Of a stretch of DNA of 19,185 nucleotides, positions 8,091-16,057 are shown piece by piece. The notes under the pieces were generated by a model, which made no database searches, was not told the DNA's origin, and saw only the letters and a program-made list of their open reading frames with translations. Both the position numbers and the translations under genes were made by a program. Source of the DNA: CAZLYF01 sp964586835 (GTDB taxonomy: Bacteria > Bacillota > Clostridia > Christensenellales > Aristaeellaceae). Within the stretch, counting starts at the first letter, position 1. Each line of letters starts with the position of its first letter. The stretch covers positions 1 to 19,185 of the forward strand of contig CAZPIC010000036.1 of NCBI GenBank assembly GCA_964586835.1. Direction: 5' to 3'.

Positions 8091-9380
8091 TCAGCCTTTA
8101 CCCTCTTCTGGAGACAGCCACCGCATCAGTGCGATCAGCGCCCAGGCGTGACGCCGGGACCACTGCTCCAGCAGCTCGCGAGACACCTGGTCATCGCTGT
8201 TGCATCGGCCCTCTTTGGAGTTTGCCGACTGTAGCGAGTAAGCGGGAACGCCAAGAATATCATGCGCCCAGCCCTCGAAAGTGCCGTGAGGCTGACCCGT
8301 GCCCGCGAAGCATTCCATCTGGGCGATGGGATAGTGCATGGGCTCCGCGGTGAAGGTCCCACAACCGGGGTGATCAGCCCGGAAGGCCTTGGAATAAAGG
8401 TTGGCGATCTCGTTGTGAACGTCGTAATCGTCATCACCGGGAGCGGCATCCATCAGCATCCAATCCTCGGTGATGACAGAGCTGGAATCATACACCAGCA
8501 CTGCTGCAACATGGGCGACAGACTTGACAAAGCTGACAGCGGCCTGGGTTTCGCGCTCGCTGGCCGCAAAGGGCCCATGATAGGTGCTGGCATCGGGGTC
8601 AGAATTGTCATAGCCATAGACGTATTCCTGCTTCCACTTCCAGTCAAAGTTGCGGTTCAGGTCAACGCCATTGGGGTTCTTGCGCAGATAAAAAGGTTCA
8701 CCCTCAATGGTCTCCTCACGCACGTCCACGTTCACAGCGGGCAGCACCGCCAGGCTCACCCTGTCAAGCAGCGCTGCGTGCTCGGAAAGGATGAAGCGCA
8801 GTGCCTTACCGAGCAGCTCCGGCCCGGGTTCGCTGGCATGAATGGCGCCTGCCAGCACAATGCTCTTCTCTCCTAAGCCTATCTGAAGACCGTAAATTGG
8901 ACGGTGTCGGGTGCTGGCACCCACCTGTTTCATCTTTACAAGGCCCGGAAAGTCTGCCGTTAATTTCTTCATCTCCGCAACGCTGCGGTCGTAGCTCCAC
9001 CAGACCTCCGGGTCTCGCAGCTTGCAAGCTACCGGCCCAATCCTGATGGGATCGCCCACCTGGTCGGAAACCACCCAGTACAGATAGGTATGGCCATAGG
9101 CCACATCCGTATCCATGTAGCTGCAGAAGGAATGCTCGTGCGGCAGCTTTCCCTCAAAAACCAGGGATACGCGCGGATCATCCATCCTCTGGTTATCGAT
9201 GTACTCCGTCCATGCGCCGGGCGCGTCACCGCACATGCCGGTGCTGAAGTTGATCTCGTCTGCCGGCCGACGGTAAACCTTCACCGGCACGTTTGTGTCT
9301 GTCTCATCGTTTCCGCGCTGCATGAAGTACACGCGGATCCGGTCGCCCTTGGCTTTGGCACTAAGTCTTCCCTTAATCAT
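8091..9380 (-). CDS. M14 zinc-carboxypeptidase-like protein with N-terminal beta domain
   Basis: M14 enzymes remove C-terminal residues or cleave amide bonds in peptides. Of 429 residues, about 1-120 look like a beta-sandwich of fibronectin III type (GHTYLYWVVSD at 96-106). The M14 domain follows: zinc motif HASE (His181, Glu184), KNPNGVDLNRNFDW (234-247) with the substrate-binding Asn242/Arg243, and the YHGPFAASERET block. Where a third zinc-ligand His is expected (usual pattern LHS), this protein reads VYDSS with Asp298. The catalytic Glu of the usual TxEL reads SLQS, with Gln384. These differences suggest altered or lost activity, or a divergent subfamily; the alignment is by eye. No signal peptide, so it probably acts in the cytoplasm on imported peptides. 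ATG at 9380, with GGAG 8 nt upstream. It follows the binding-protein gene after a hairpin-containing 74-nt gap. Confidence 0.85.
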   Translation of the reverse strand: MIKGRLSAKAKGDRIRVYFMQRGNDETDTNVPVKVYRRPADEINFSTGMCGDAPGAWTEYIDNQRMDDPRVSLVFEGKLPHEHSFCSYMDTDVAYGHTYLYWVVSDQVGDPIRIGPVACKLRDPEVWWSYDRSVAEMKKLTADFPGLVKMKQVGASTRHRPIYGLQIGLGEKSIVLAGAIHASEPGPELLGKALRFILSEHAALLDRVSLAVLPAVNVDVREETIEGEPFYLRKNPNGVDLNRNFDWKWKQEYVYGYDNSDPDASTYHGPFAASERETQAAVSFVKSVAHVAAVLVYDSSSVITEDWMLMDAAPGDDDYDVHNEIANLYSKAFRADHPGCGTFTAEPMHYPIAQMECFAGTGQPHGTFEGWAHDILGVPAYSLQSANSKEGRCNSDDQVSRELLEQWSRRHAWALIALMRWLSPEEGKG

Positions 9381-9396
9381 GATGCTGTCTCCATCC

Positions 9397-9437
9397 GGGC
9401 CCCTCTGCCGGAAGCAAACTCCTCCGGCAGAGGGCCC
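9397..9437 (-). promoter_or_regulatory. Strong intercistronic hairpin downstream of the binding-protein gene
   Basis: The plus-strand arms are 9397-9412 and 9423-9437: 15 base pairs with one bulged C, a 10-nt loop, and ends GGGCCC/GGGCCC. In the transcribed strand it sits 17 nt after the binding-protein stop codon and 16 nt before the M14 start. There is no T-tract. Stable stems right after a binding-protein gene commonly protect the upstream mRNA from 3' exonucleases, raising that product relative to the downstream genes; this is the favoured reading. A leaky terminator is the alternative. Confidence 0.75.
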
Positions 9438-9454
9438 GTGCTCTTTGGGCAGGA

Positions 9455-11071
9455 TTAATTCTCGATGGGGCGGATGTAACGCAGGTCCATGCTGCCATAG
9501 GGATGGGGCTCGATGCCCTTGAGCGTGGAGCGAACGCCATAAGCCATCAGCGGACAGGCCAGGCTGATCCAGGGCTCATCAAGCCTCCACTGGCGCATGA
9601 CCTTCAGGTACATCTCGTCGCGGAATGCAGCATCCAGTGAGCTCTGGGCAGCATCCAGCCACTGATCGACCTCCGCGTTCTTGTACTGCACGATGTTGGC
9701 CTCATACCCGCCCTCGGAATGCCACCTGTGACGGAACCATGCAGCGTCGTTGGAGGAGCAGGAAATACGGGCGATGTACGCCTCGTAGTCGCCGGTAGCC
9801 CGGTCTGCCAGCAGGGTGTTTTGGTCCATGACGGTCACGTTGCAGGTGATGCCCACCTTTGCCAGCGCGTTTTGGATCATCTCAGCCATCTGCACCCACG
9901 CAGTGGTATCGGCGACCCACAGGTCAAACTGAAAGCCATCGGCATAACCGGCCTGTGCAAGAAGCTCTTTCGCCTTTTCCGGGTTATACGTGTACGCCTC
10001 ATCCCCGGAAGCGGTGACATAGGGGTTGATGGCGTTGGGCCAGGGGCCGTCCGCCACCTCGGCATAGCCGCTGAAGGCCAGGCGAACGATGTTATCCAGA
10101 TCCAGCGCATAGCGGATCGCCTGGCGCACTTCCTTCTTGGCAAAGGGTTCGAAGTTGTTGTTCAGGCCCATATGAATCAGCTGAAAGCTGGGGCAGACAA
10201 CCAGGTTGACCAGGGGAGAGTCGATCAGCGCCTGGTAGCTGGTGGGGTCTACGCCGTAGACGACATCTACCTCACCGTTTTCCAGCGCCATGGCGCGGGT
10301 CGCGTCGTCGGCGATGTTGCGGATGACCAGGTTTTTGAAGTAAGGCTTGTCTCCCCAGTAATCCTCAAACACCTCATACGTGATGCGGTCGCCGGCAATC
10401 CACTCCTTGAACCTATAAGGCCCAGACCCGCCGTTGGGGTTTCTGGCATAGTCGTTGGGACTCTGCTCTTCGTAAGCCTGCTTGTTGACGATATAGCCGG
10501 TAGAGGTGTCGCACAGATAGATGAGCAGCGGGCCTAAAACCACCTTGGTCTTCATGTCGATGGTGTGCCTGTCGACGATTTCGAAGTTTTCCACATCGAA
10601 CTCACCCCACAGGTAGTGGGCGACCGGGCTGGCGGTGCCCTTTTGCGCCGTCCAGAGCACGTCTTCCGCGGTCATCTCGTATCCCGCGTGGCAAAGCACT
10701 CCCTGGCGCAGGTGGATGCGGATGGTCTTATCGTCGATCAGCTCATAGCTTTCAGCCAGGCCGGGATCGATCTGGTTGGTGAAGTTGTTATAGACAAGCA
10801 GCGTCTCATACAGGGGACGGTAGGCAATGATCGCGGGGATCTGGTTGCCTTCCTGGGGATACAGCGAGTTGGGTTCCCCTCCCTTGGCAACGGTCAGCGT
10901 ATCCGGCGTGGCGGTCACCGGAAATCCTCTGGGTGCGTCCGATACATAGACCGTGACACTCGGATTGTCCGCCGCGTCAGGAAGGGTCGCTTCCCCCGCG
11001 TAAGCGAAGGAGGCCATGCTGACCAACAACGCGATGGCCAGGAGAAGGGATCGTCTTGTCTTGTCTTTCAC
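9455..11071 (-). CDS. Family 5 extracellular solute-binding protein (peptide type)
   Basis: This is the substrate-capturing component of a DppA/OppA-type importer. The 538-residue protein starts at GTG 11071, with GAGGGG about 8 nt upstream. A Sec signal peptide (about 1-25, ending SFAYA before GEATL) has no Cys lipobox. Family 5 landmarks include PLYETLLVYNN, DPGLAESYEL, the HLRQGVLCHAGYEMTAEDV region, SGPYRFKEW, and the later YNPEKAKELLAQAGY segment. The first 40 mature residues are a short extension before the usual LTVAKGGEPNSL start. Most Gram-positive homologues are lipoproteins, so the absence of a lipidation Cys is odd. It lies fifth in the operon, 56 nt after the second ATPase gene. 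Substrate is probably short peptides, inferred from the linked transporter and hydrolases; other family 5 ligands such as nickel or sugars are less likely here. Confidence 0.92.
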   Translation of the reverse strand: MKDKTRRSLLLAIALLVSMASFAYAGEATLPDAADNPSVTVYVSDAPRGFPVTATPDTLTVAKGGEPNSLYPQEGNQIPAIIAYRPLYETLLVYNNFTNQIDPGLAESYELIDDKTIRIHLRQGVLCHAGYEMTAEDVLWTAQKGTASPVAHYLWGEFDVENFEIVDRHTIDMKTKVVLGPLLIYLCDTSTGYIVNKQAYEEQSPNDYARNPNGGSGPYRFKEWIAGDRITYEVFEDYWGDKPYFKNLVIRNIADDATRAMALENGEVDVVYGVDPTSYQALIDSPLVNLVVCPSFQLIHMGLNNNFEPFAKKEVRQAIRYALDLDNIVRLAFSGYAEVADGPWPNAINPYVTASGDEAYTYNPEKAKELLAQAGYADGFQFDLWVADTTAWVQMAEMIQNALAKVGITCNVTVMDQNTLLADRATGDYEAYIARISCSSNDAAWFRHRWHSEGGYEANIVQYKNAEVDQWLDAAQSSLDAAFRDEMYLKVMRQWRLDEPWISLACPLMAYGVRSTLKGIEPHPYGSMDLRYIRPIEN

Positions 11072-11127
11072 CTTGGTTCCCCTCGTTTCTTCCGTTTATT
11101 TACAAAGGCATAGCCTGTGTAGCATGG

Positions 11128-12087
11128 TTACTGTGCCGTAGCGCACAGCTGGCAGGCGACAAAATGACCCGGCTGCACTTCGCGCAGAGTCTGCCGCTGT
11201 TCAACACAGCTCTGCACGGCCTTCGGGCAGCGCGGTGCGAAGCGGCATCCGGGTTTGGGGTCTATGGGGCTGGTCAGTTCGCCCTTGATCACGATCCGCC
11301 GATCTGCAGCCCCGGGTTTGGGAATGGGAATGGCAGAGAGCAGTGCTTCCGTATAGGGGTGCAGCGTGTTGCCAAACAGCGCGTCTGCGCTGGCGCGCTC
11401 CACTACCTCGCCCAGATACATCACGCAGATCTCATCGGAGACATGGCGCACAACAGACAGGTCGTGGGTAATAAACAAATAGGCCAGCCCCATCTCCGCC
11501 TGCAGGTCCTGCATCAGGTTTAAAATCTGTGCTTGAATGGACACATCCAGCGCACTGACCGGCTCATCGCAGACGATAAACCGGGGCTTGAGCGCCAGCG
11601 CCCGCGCCACGCCGATACGCTGGCGTCGCCCGCCGTCCAGCTCATGTGGATAGCTGCGCTTCAGACGAAGGGCCAGTCCTACGGAGTCCATAAGCGCTTC
11701 CACATACGCCTGACGCTCTGCCGCATTGTCCATCAAACGGAAGATCTTCAGCGGCTCCGCGATAATGTCCTCCACCGTCATGCGGGGATTGAGGGAGGAG
11801 TAGGGGTCCTGAAAGATAATCTGCATCCATTTGCGGCTTTCCTTGAAAGCCGCTGCATTCATCTGGGAGATGTCTTTGCCATCAAAGATGATCTGACCGG
11901 AGCTCGGCTCGATCAGGTGCAGGATGCTGCGACCCAGGGTCGTTTTGCCGCAGCCGGACTCGCCCACAATGCCCATAGTCTTCCCTGCGTCCAAGGTGAA
12001 GCTCACATCATCCACCGCATGGAGCGTGCCGGCGTTCGTCTTAAAATACTTGGTGAGCTTGTTGACCGTAAGAAGCGGTTGCGGCAC
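11128..12087 (-). CDS. dppF: Peptide ABC transporter ATP-binding protein, DppF/OppF type
   Basis: One of the two ATPases powering the importer, on the cytoplasmic face. It has 319 residues: Walker A GESGCGKTT (42-50), Q-loop Gln93 in IFQDP, Walker B FIVCDEP with Asp174/Glu175, H-loop His208, and the family's C-terminal region with four Cys (281, 287, 294, 312), which in relatives is linked to an iron-sulfur site. The signature motif, normally LSGGQ, reads LDGGR (150-154), so the Ser that touches the ATP gamma-phosphate is Asp. The dimer with DppD would then have one consensus and one degenerate ATP site. The start is GTG at 12087, only 3 nt after the upstream stop and preceded by GGGGGAA. Whether substrates are di- or oligopeptides cannot be told from sequence, so the symbol is family-level. 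Confidence 0.92.
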   Translation of the reverse strand: MPQPLLTVNKLTKYFKTNAGTLHAVDDVSFTLDAGKTMGIVGESGCGKTTLGRSILHLIEPSSGQIIFDGKDISQMNAAAFKESRKWMQIIFQDPYSSLNPRMTVEDIIAEPLKIFRLMDNAAERQAYVEALMDSVGLALRLKRSYPHELDGGRRQRIGVARALALKPRFIVCDEPVSALDVSIQAQILNLMQDLQAEMGLAYLFITHDLSVVRHVSDEICVMYLGEVVERASADALFGNTLHPYTEALLSAIPIPKPGAADRRIVIKGELTSPIDPKPGCRFAPRCPKAVQSCVEQRQTLREVQPGHFVACQLCATAQ

Positions 12088-12090
12088 AGG

Positions 12091-13074
12091 CTATTCCCCC
12101 TTTCCCTTCACCAGTCGGCAGCGCACCACATGGTCTGGCTCAACTTCTACAGCCGGCGGCTCTCCCTCCTTGCAGTCCTCACGCCGCCACTGGCAGCGGT
12201 CATAAAACGAGCAGTAGGCGGGCAGGTTGGAGGGATCCGGCATCAGTCCGGGAATGGGCTTCAGCCGTCGCTCCCCTGTCTTCAGGCTGGGCAGGGAATC
12301 AAACAACCCACGGGTGTACGGGTGACGGAAACGGTTGAAGACCTGTTCCAGTGTCCCGGTTTCAACGATCTGCCCTGCGTAAATCACAGCGACACGGTCG
12401 CAGGTCTCCGCCACAACGCCTAAGTCATGGGTGATCAGCAGCATGGCGGTGTTGCTTTTCTTCTGCAGTTTACGCACCATGTCCAGCACCTGCGCCTGAA
12501 TGGTCACATCCAGCGCGGTGGTGGGCTCGTCGGCAATCAGCATGCGAGGGTTGCAGGCCAGCGCCGTAGCGATGACTACACGCTGTTTCATGCCTCCTGA
12601 GAACTGGTGGGGATAATCCCGGTAGCGCTCCCCGGGTATGCCCACCATCTCCAGCATATCGAGAGCACGCTTGAAAGCCGTAACCTTCGAGCACTTCTGA
12701 TGCAGGCGTATCACCTCTGCCACCTGCTCCCCCACTGTAAGGGCCGGGTTGAGCGCGGTCATGGGGTCCTGGAAGATCATGGAGATGCGGTTGCCGCGTA
12801 GTTTGCGCATCTGTACTTCGCTTTTCCGGGTGATCTCCTCGCCATCAAACCAGATCTCGCCCTGGATGATCCGTCCGGGCGGGCTGGCAATCAGCCTGAG
12901 AATGCCCAGCGCCGTCGTGGTTTTGCCCGCGCCCGTCTCGCCCACAAGGCCCAGCGTCTCTCCTGTACGGATTTCAAAGGAGACGTCATTGACCGCTTCG
13001 ACGATGGCCTCCTCCGTCTCGTAATGAATGACGAGGTTTTTCACCTGCAGCAGGGTGCTGTTGTCCACGATCAT
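12091..13074 (-). CDS. dppD: Peptide ABC transporter ATP-binding protein, DppD/OppD type
   Basis: The partner ATPase of the importer, with 327 residues: Walker A GETGAGKTT (45-53), Q-loop Gln102, a near-canonical signature FSGGM (158-162), Walker B MLIADEP with Asp182/Glu183, and H-loop His216. The C-terminal oligopeptide-transporter extension carries four Cys (288, 294, 301, 319). The annotated ATG at 13074 is only 2 nt after an AGGAGG; the in-frame GTG two codons later (13068) has an 8-nt spacing and could be the real start. It begins 6 nt after the permease stop codon and ends 3 nt before the next ATPase, so it is tightly cotranscribed and probably translationally coupled. Confidence 0.93.
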   Translation of the reverse strand: MIVDNSTLLQVKNLVIHYETEEAIVEAVNDVSFEIRTGETLGLVGETGAGKTTTALGILRLIASPPGRIIQGEIWFDGEEITRKSEVQMRKLRGNRISMIFQDPMTALNPALTVGEQVAEVIRLHQKCSKVTAFKRALDMLEMVGIPGERYRDYPHQFSGGMKQRVVIATALACNPRMLIADEPTTALDVTIQAQVLDMVRKLQKKSNTAMLLITHDLGVVAETCDRVAVIYAGQIVETGTLEQVFNRFRHPYTRGLFDSLPSLKTGERRLKPIPGLMPDPSNLPAYCSFYDRCQWRREDCKEGEPPAVEVEPDHVVRCRLVKGKGE

Positions 13075-13080
13075 GACCTC

Positions 13081-13986
13081 CTACCTTTTCATCTTCGGGT
13101 CCATGGCATCGCGCAGGCCGTCACCCAGCATATTCAGCGAGAAAATAGAGATCATGATGGCAATGCCAGGAAAGGTAATGATCCACCACGCCTGGCGTAT
13201 GTACTGCCTTCCGGAGTTGAGCATGTAGCCCCACTCTGCGGTGGGCGGTTGCACACCAACCCCCACAAAGCTCAGCGCTGCGCCGGAGATGATAGCCCCC
13301 GCCACACCCAGGGTAGCCTGTACGATGATGGTGGCCAGGCAGTTGGGGAGGATATGCCTGAACATCTGGCGCAACGGGCTGCTGCCGATGGAGCGGGCCG
13401 CTTCTATGTATTCCTGATTGCGCACCGTGAGCGCCGCAGCGCGGACGACGCGCGCAAAGGACGGGACCTGGCTAACCGCAATGGCCAGGATAACGTTTCG
13501 AAGCCCGCTGCCCAGCGACGCGGCGATGGCAATAGCCAGCAGAAGGCTGGGCAGCGCATACATCACATCCATCACGCGCATGATCATGTTGTCGGCCCTG
13601 CCACCGTAGTAGGCTGCCAGCAATCCACACAGGCCGCCGAAGACAAGCGACGCGGACACCGACAGGATGCCGATCAGCAAAGATGTCCGCGTACCCCAGA
13701 TAACACGGCTGAGGATGTCACGGCCAAAGTTGTCCGTACCCAACGGATGATCCAGACGCGGCGCGATGAAGGCGTCCGCGTAAATCTGCTCATCCTCACC
13801 ATAGCGCGCGAAAAATGAGGGGAACAGCGCCAGCAGTATCAGGACCCCCAGAACAACCAAACTGACCATGGCTGCCTTGTTGCGGCGCAGGCGATACCAC
13901 GCCTCATGCCAGGGGTCGTTTTTGTATTGGCGCTTCTTTTCGCGCAGGCTGCGCTTCTCCATGGCGGGCGTCATCATTTTAGGCAT
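13081..13986 (-). CDS. dppC: Peptide ABC transporter permease, DppC/OppC type
   Basis: Inner permease subunit of the importer; 301 residues from ATG 13986. This start overlaps the preceding stop codon (ATGCCTAA) and has AGGAGG 9 nt upstream, so it is preferred over an in-frame ATG at 14067 that would lie deep inside the preceding gene. A basic cytoplasmic N-terminus (about 1-38) precedes TM1 (about 39-58); the DppC hallmark HPLGTDNFGRDILSRVIWG (80-98) follows, then several hydrophobic helices. The EAA loop that contacts the ATPase lies at about 192-215 (EYIEAARSIGSSP...RHILPN). It ends with MLGDGLRDAMDPKMKR, typical for the family. Gene order and the 8-bp overlap support a single complex with the neighbouring permease. 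Confidence 0.94.
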   Translation of the reverse strand: MPKMMTPAMEKRSLREKKRQYKNDPWHEAWYRLRRNKAAMVSLVVLGVLILLALFPSFFARYGEDEQIYADAFIAPRLDHPLGTDNFGRDILSRVIWGTRTSLLIGILSVSASLVFGGLCGLLAAYYGGRADNMIMRVMDVMYALPSLLLAIAIAASLGSGLRNVILAIAVSQVPSFARVVRAAALTVRNQEYIEAARSIGSSPLRQMFRHILPNCLATIIVQATLGVAGAIISGAALSFVGVGVQPPTAEWGYMLNSGRQYIRQAWWIITFPGIAIMISIFSLNMLGDGLRDAMDPKMKR

Positions 13987-14962
13987 ATGCCTTTGCCTCC
14001 TTTTCCGCCTTCGTGCCCGAATCCTTCCTGCCGGATCGGTACACAGCCCGAAGCCTGGGATCCACAAACGCGTAAAGGATATCTACAGTCAGCGTTACAA
14101 GGCTGGAGATGACCGCCATGATCAGCACGCCGCCCTGGATGACCGGATAGTCGCGCAGCTTGATGGCATCCACCATGAACTTGCCCAAGCCGGGAATGGC
14201 GAACACTGTTTCCGTCACCAGCGCACCGCCCAGCAGCGTGCCAAACGTCATGCCTACCACGGTCAGGATCGGGATCAACGCGTTTTTAAGCGCGTGCTTT
14301 CGGACAATGGATCCCTCGGCCAGGCCTTTGGCGCGGGCTGAACGGATATACTCCTGATGCAGCACCTCCAGCATGCTGGAACGCGTCATGCGCATAATGG
14401 TCGCAGCGTTGGCGGTGCCAATGGTGATCGCCGGCAAAACCCAGTACTCAGGCCCGTAGAAGCCCGAAGAAGGAAACCATCCCAGGTAGATTGCGAACAG
14501 AAGGATCGTCATCAGGCCTTGCCAGAAGGTGGGCATCGATACGCCCATCAGGCCCAGGGTGCTGCACAGGTTGTCGATCCATGAATATTGCCGGGTGGCT
14601 GACAGGATGCCTGTGGGGATCCCGATGGAAAGCATAATGACCGTACTGAGACAGGCCAGCAGCAGCGTGGTCGGAAACCGGTCCAGGACCTCGTTGAGCA
14701 CTGGGCGCTTGGTGGCATAGGAGGTCCCAAAATCCCCACGCGTGACCAGTCCCACCACATAGTTTGCAAAGCGAATCAAAAAGGGACGGTGAAGGCCCAT
14801 TTCCTCGCGCAGTCGCTGGACATCCTCTTCCGTCGCGTAGTCCCCCGCCAGCTGGCGCGCTGGATCACCCGGAGAGATCTCATTGAGGCAGAAGATGATA
14901 AAAACGACGCCCAGCATCACAGGAATCAGCAGCAATAGACGCTTGCCAATATACTTTCCCAC
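13979..14962 (-). CDS. dppB: Peptide ABC transporter permease, DppB/OppB type; first gene of the operon
   Basis: The other permease subunit; 327 residues from GTG 14962. The GTG is chosen because GAGGAGGG lies 8 nt before it and the encoded MGKYIGKRLLLLIPVMLGV is a typical DppB N-terminus; an ATG at 15061 would add 33 untypical basic residues. TM1 is about 8-26, followed by the family block SPGDPARQLAG (30-40), LREEMGLHRP and RGDFGTSYATKRPV. The EAA loop is at about 204-231 (EYIRSARAKG...NALIP). It closes with DILYAFVDPRLR. It is the promoter-proximal gene of an eight-gene minus-strand unit. A candidate operator-like inverted repeat lies 172 nt upstream. No promoter was identified with confidence. 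Confidence 0.94.
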   Translation of the reverse strand: MGKYIGKRLLLLIPVMLGVVFIIFCLNEISPGDPARQLAGDYATEEDVQRLREEMGLHRPFLIRFANYVVGLVTRGDFGTSYATKRPVLNEVLDRFPTTLLLACLSTVIMLSIGIPTGILSATRQYSWIDNLCSTLGLMGVSMPTFWQGLMTILLFAIYLGWFPSSGFYGPEYWVLPAITIGTANAATIMRMTRSSMLEVLHQEYIRSARAKGLAEGSIVRKHALKNALIPILTVVGMTFGTLLGGALVTETVFAIPGLGKFMVDAIKLRDYPVIQGGVLIMAVISSLVTLTVDILYAFVDPRLRAVYRSGRKDSGTKAEKEAKAYA

Positions 14963-15133
14963 TTCAGCCGCCCTCCTCTGTTTTTGCCGGTTCACGCTTT
15001 GTTGGTGCTTTGTCGTTGTCCATCCGCATTGTAGCCCTACAGATTTGAGCGATCTTATCATCCGCCGAAATACTTTGAAATCCCCATTGTTTCACAAAAG
15101 CCCTCAAATTTTTCCTTTCCGGTCATTTCCGAC

Positions 15134-15155
15134 TTACAGAAGAGCTTTTCTGTAA
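15134..15155. promoter_or_regulatory. Perfect 8-bp inverted repeat upstream of the peptide operon
   Basis: TTACAGAA (15134-15141) and TTCTGTAA (15148-15155) are exact reverse complements separated by 6 nt. The element lies about 172 nt upstream of the dppB start, in the stretch that must hold the operon promoter. The 14-bp centre-to-centre spacing is somewhat longer than one DNA turn, and no T-run follows, so an operator or leader hairpin is more likely than a terminator. A minus-strand TACAAT about 73-78 nt before dppB is a possible -10 but has no good -35. Function is inferred only from position and symmetry. Confidence 0.4.
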
Positions 15156-15227
15156 CAATCCTCATGATATCCCTGGCAAATCTGGGCCGATTTTCTCCGG
15201 CACCAAGCCCTGAGCACTGTTGGATCA

Positions 15228-15879
15228 ATGATAACATCGGAGCGGATAATGCCTTCAGATCTGACCGGAGTGCACAGCCATCGGCAAAAGTACAGGGAAC
15301 CGGAAGTCCGCGTAGTCAAGGGAGCAAGAGGGCGAGCCCTGTACTGGGCAAGATGCGAAACAGGAGACCTCAACCACGGGTCCGTTCGAAAGCGCAAGGC
15401 TACGATGCGCTATGAGGATCATCAGGGCTACGCTATGAAGGTCACTCGGGTTGGCACGATACTTTCCTTCATTGACAGTGATACCGGAAAGATACAAAAA
15501 GACTATCTGTTCGTTGGCACGCTTCCTTACTGCGGGTCCTCTTCTCCCGAAGCGTTCCTGAGGGTAGACAGCGAAACATAGCTCAACGCGCAAGACCATG
15601 GATTCACTTGCCTTGGAAGAACTCCCGGAATCAATCTGTCAAACTGCAAAGCCCTGCGCGATCTGCGCAAAGCTCTACAAGTCCGGGCTGAAGCAAGGCC
15701 ATGCGGAGATGCCCGGGCATTATGGTTGCGCTATCCTGCCGGCGCGGGCGAAGAAACCCAAAGAAAGCCGTCGCCACACATTGGCCACGCCTGCAAGTAT
15801 TGTGGATTTTTTCTCTGTTTCAAAACAACGGCTAAAAACCATATCGCCGTACAATAGCCTAAATCATTCACAGGCATAG
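15228..15879 (+). pseudogene. Decayed IS21-family IstA transposase remnant
   Basis: Three pieces in two frames reassemble part of an IS21 IstA integrase. In the first frame, TMRYEDHQGYAMKV...VGTILSFIDSDTGKIQKDYLFVGTLPY matches the IstA core around the catalytic Asp strand, ending at an in-frame stop (15579-15581). The same frame continues past the stop as LNAQDHGFTCLGRTPGINLSNCK, matching the IstA stretch usually read as W-x-H-x-HAF-x-x-GG-x-P...DN-x-K. After a frameshift near 15650, a second frame reads HAEMPGHYGCAILPARAKKPKE (15700-15768), matching the very conserved AEHYG...LPAR-x-(R/K)-(R/K)PKDK motif. The N-terminal helix-turn-helix, the C-terminus and the IstB partner are missing. The gene cannot be functional. 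Identification is from motif recall, not a search; terminal repeats were not found. Confidence 0.75.
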
Positions 15880-16057
15880 CCAGAAAGGTCGGGATATCAA
15901 GCATCCATAGCGGTCTTTGAAGTGAGATGCTTTCACTTAGAAGCGAAACCAAAGGGGAAAATATAATTGTTCAATAGATGCGGGGACTATTGAAAGAAGG
16001 CTCTTTCTCTGCTAGACTGTTGGCATCAACAAAATAGCTTGCAAAGGAAGCACCTTT

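Noticed and set aside
13987..14067. Upstream ATG at 14067 as the start of the second permease gene
   Set aside because: It would add 27 basic residues overlapping the end of dppB and has no good ribosome binding site, whereas ATG 13986 has AGGAGG at proper spacing and a usual N-terminus.
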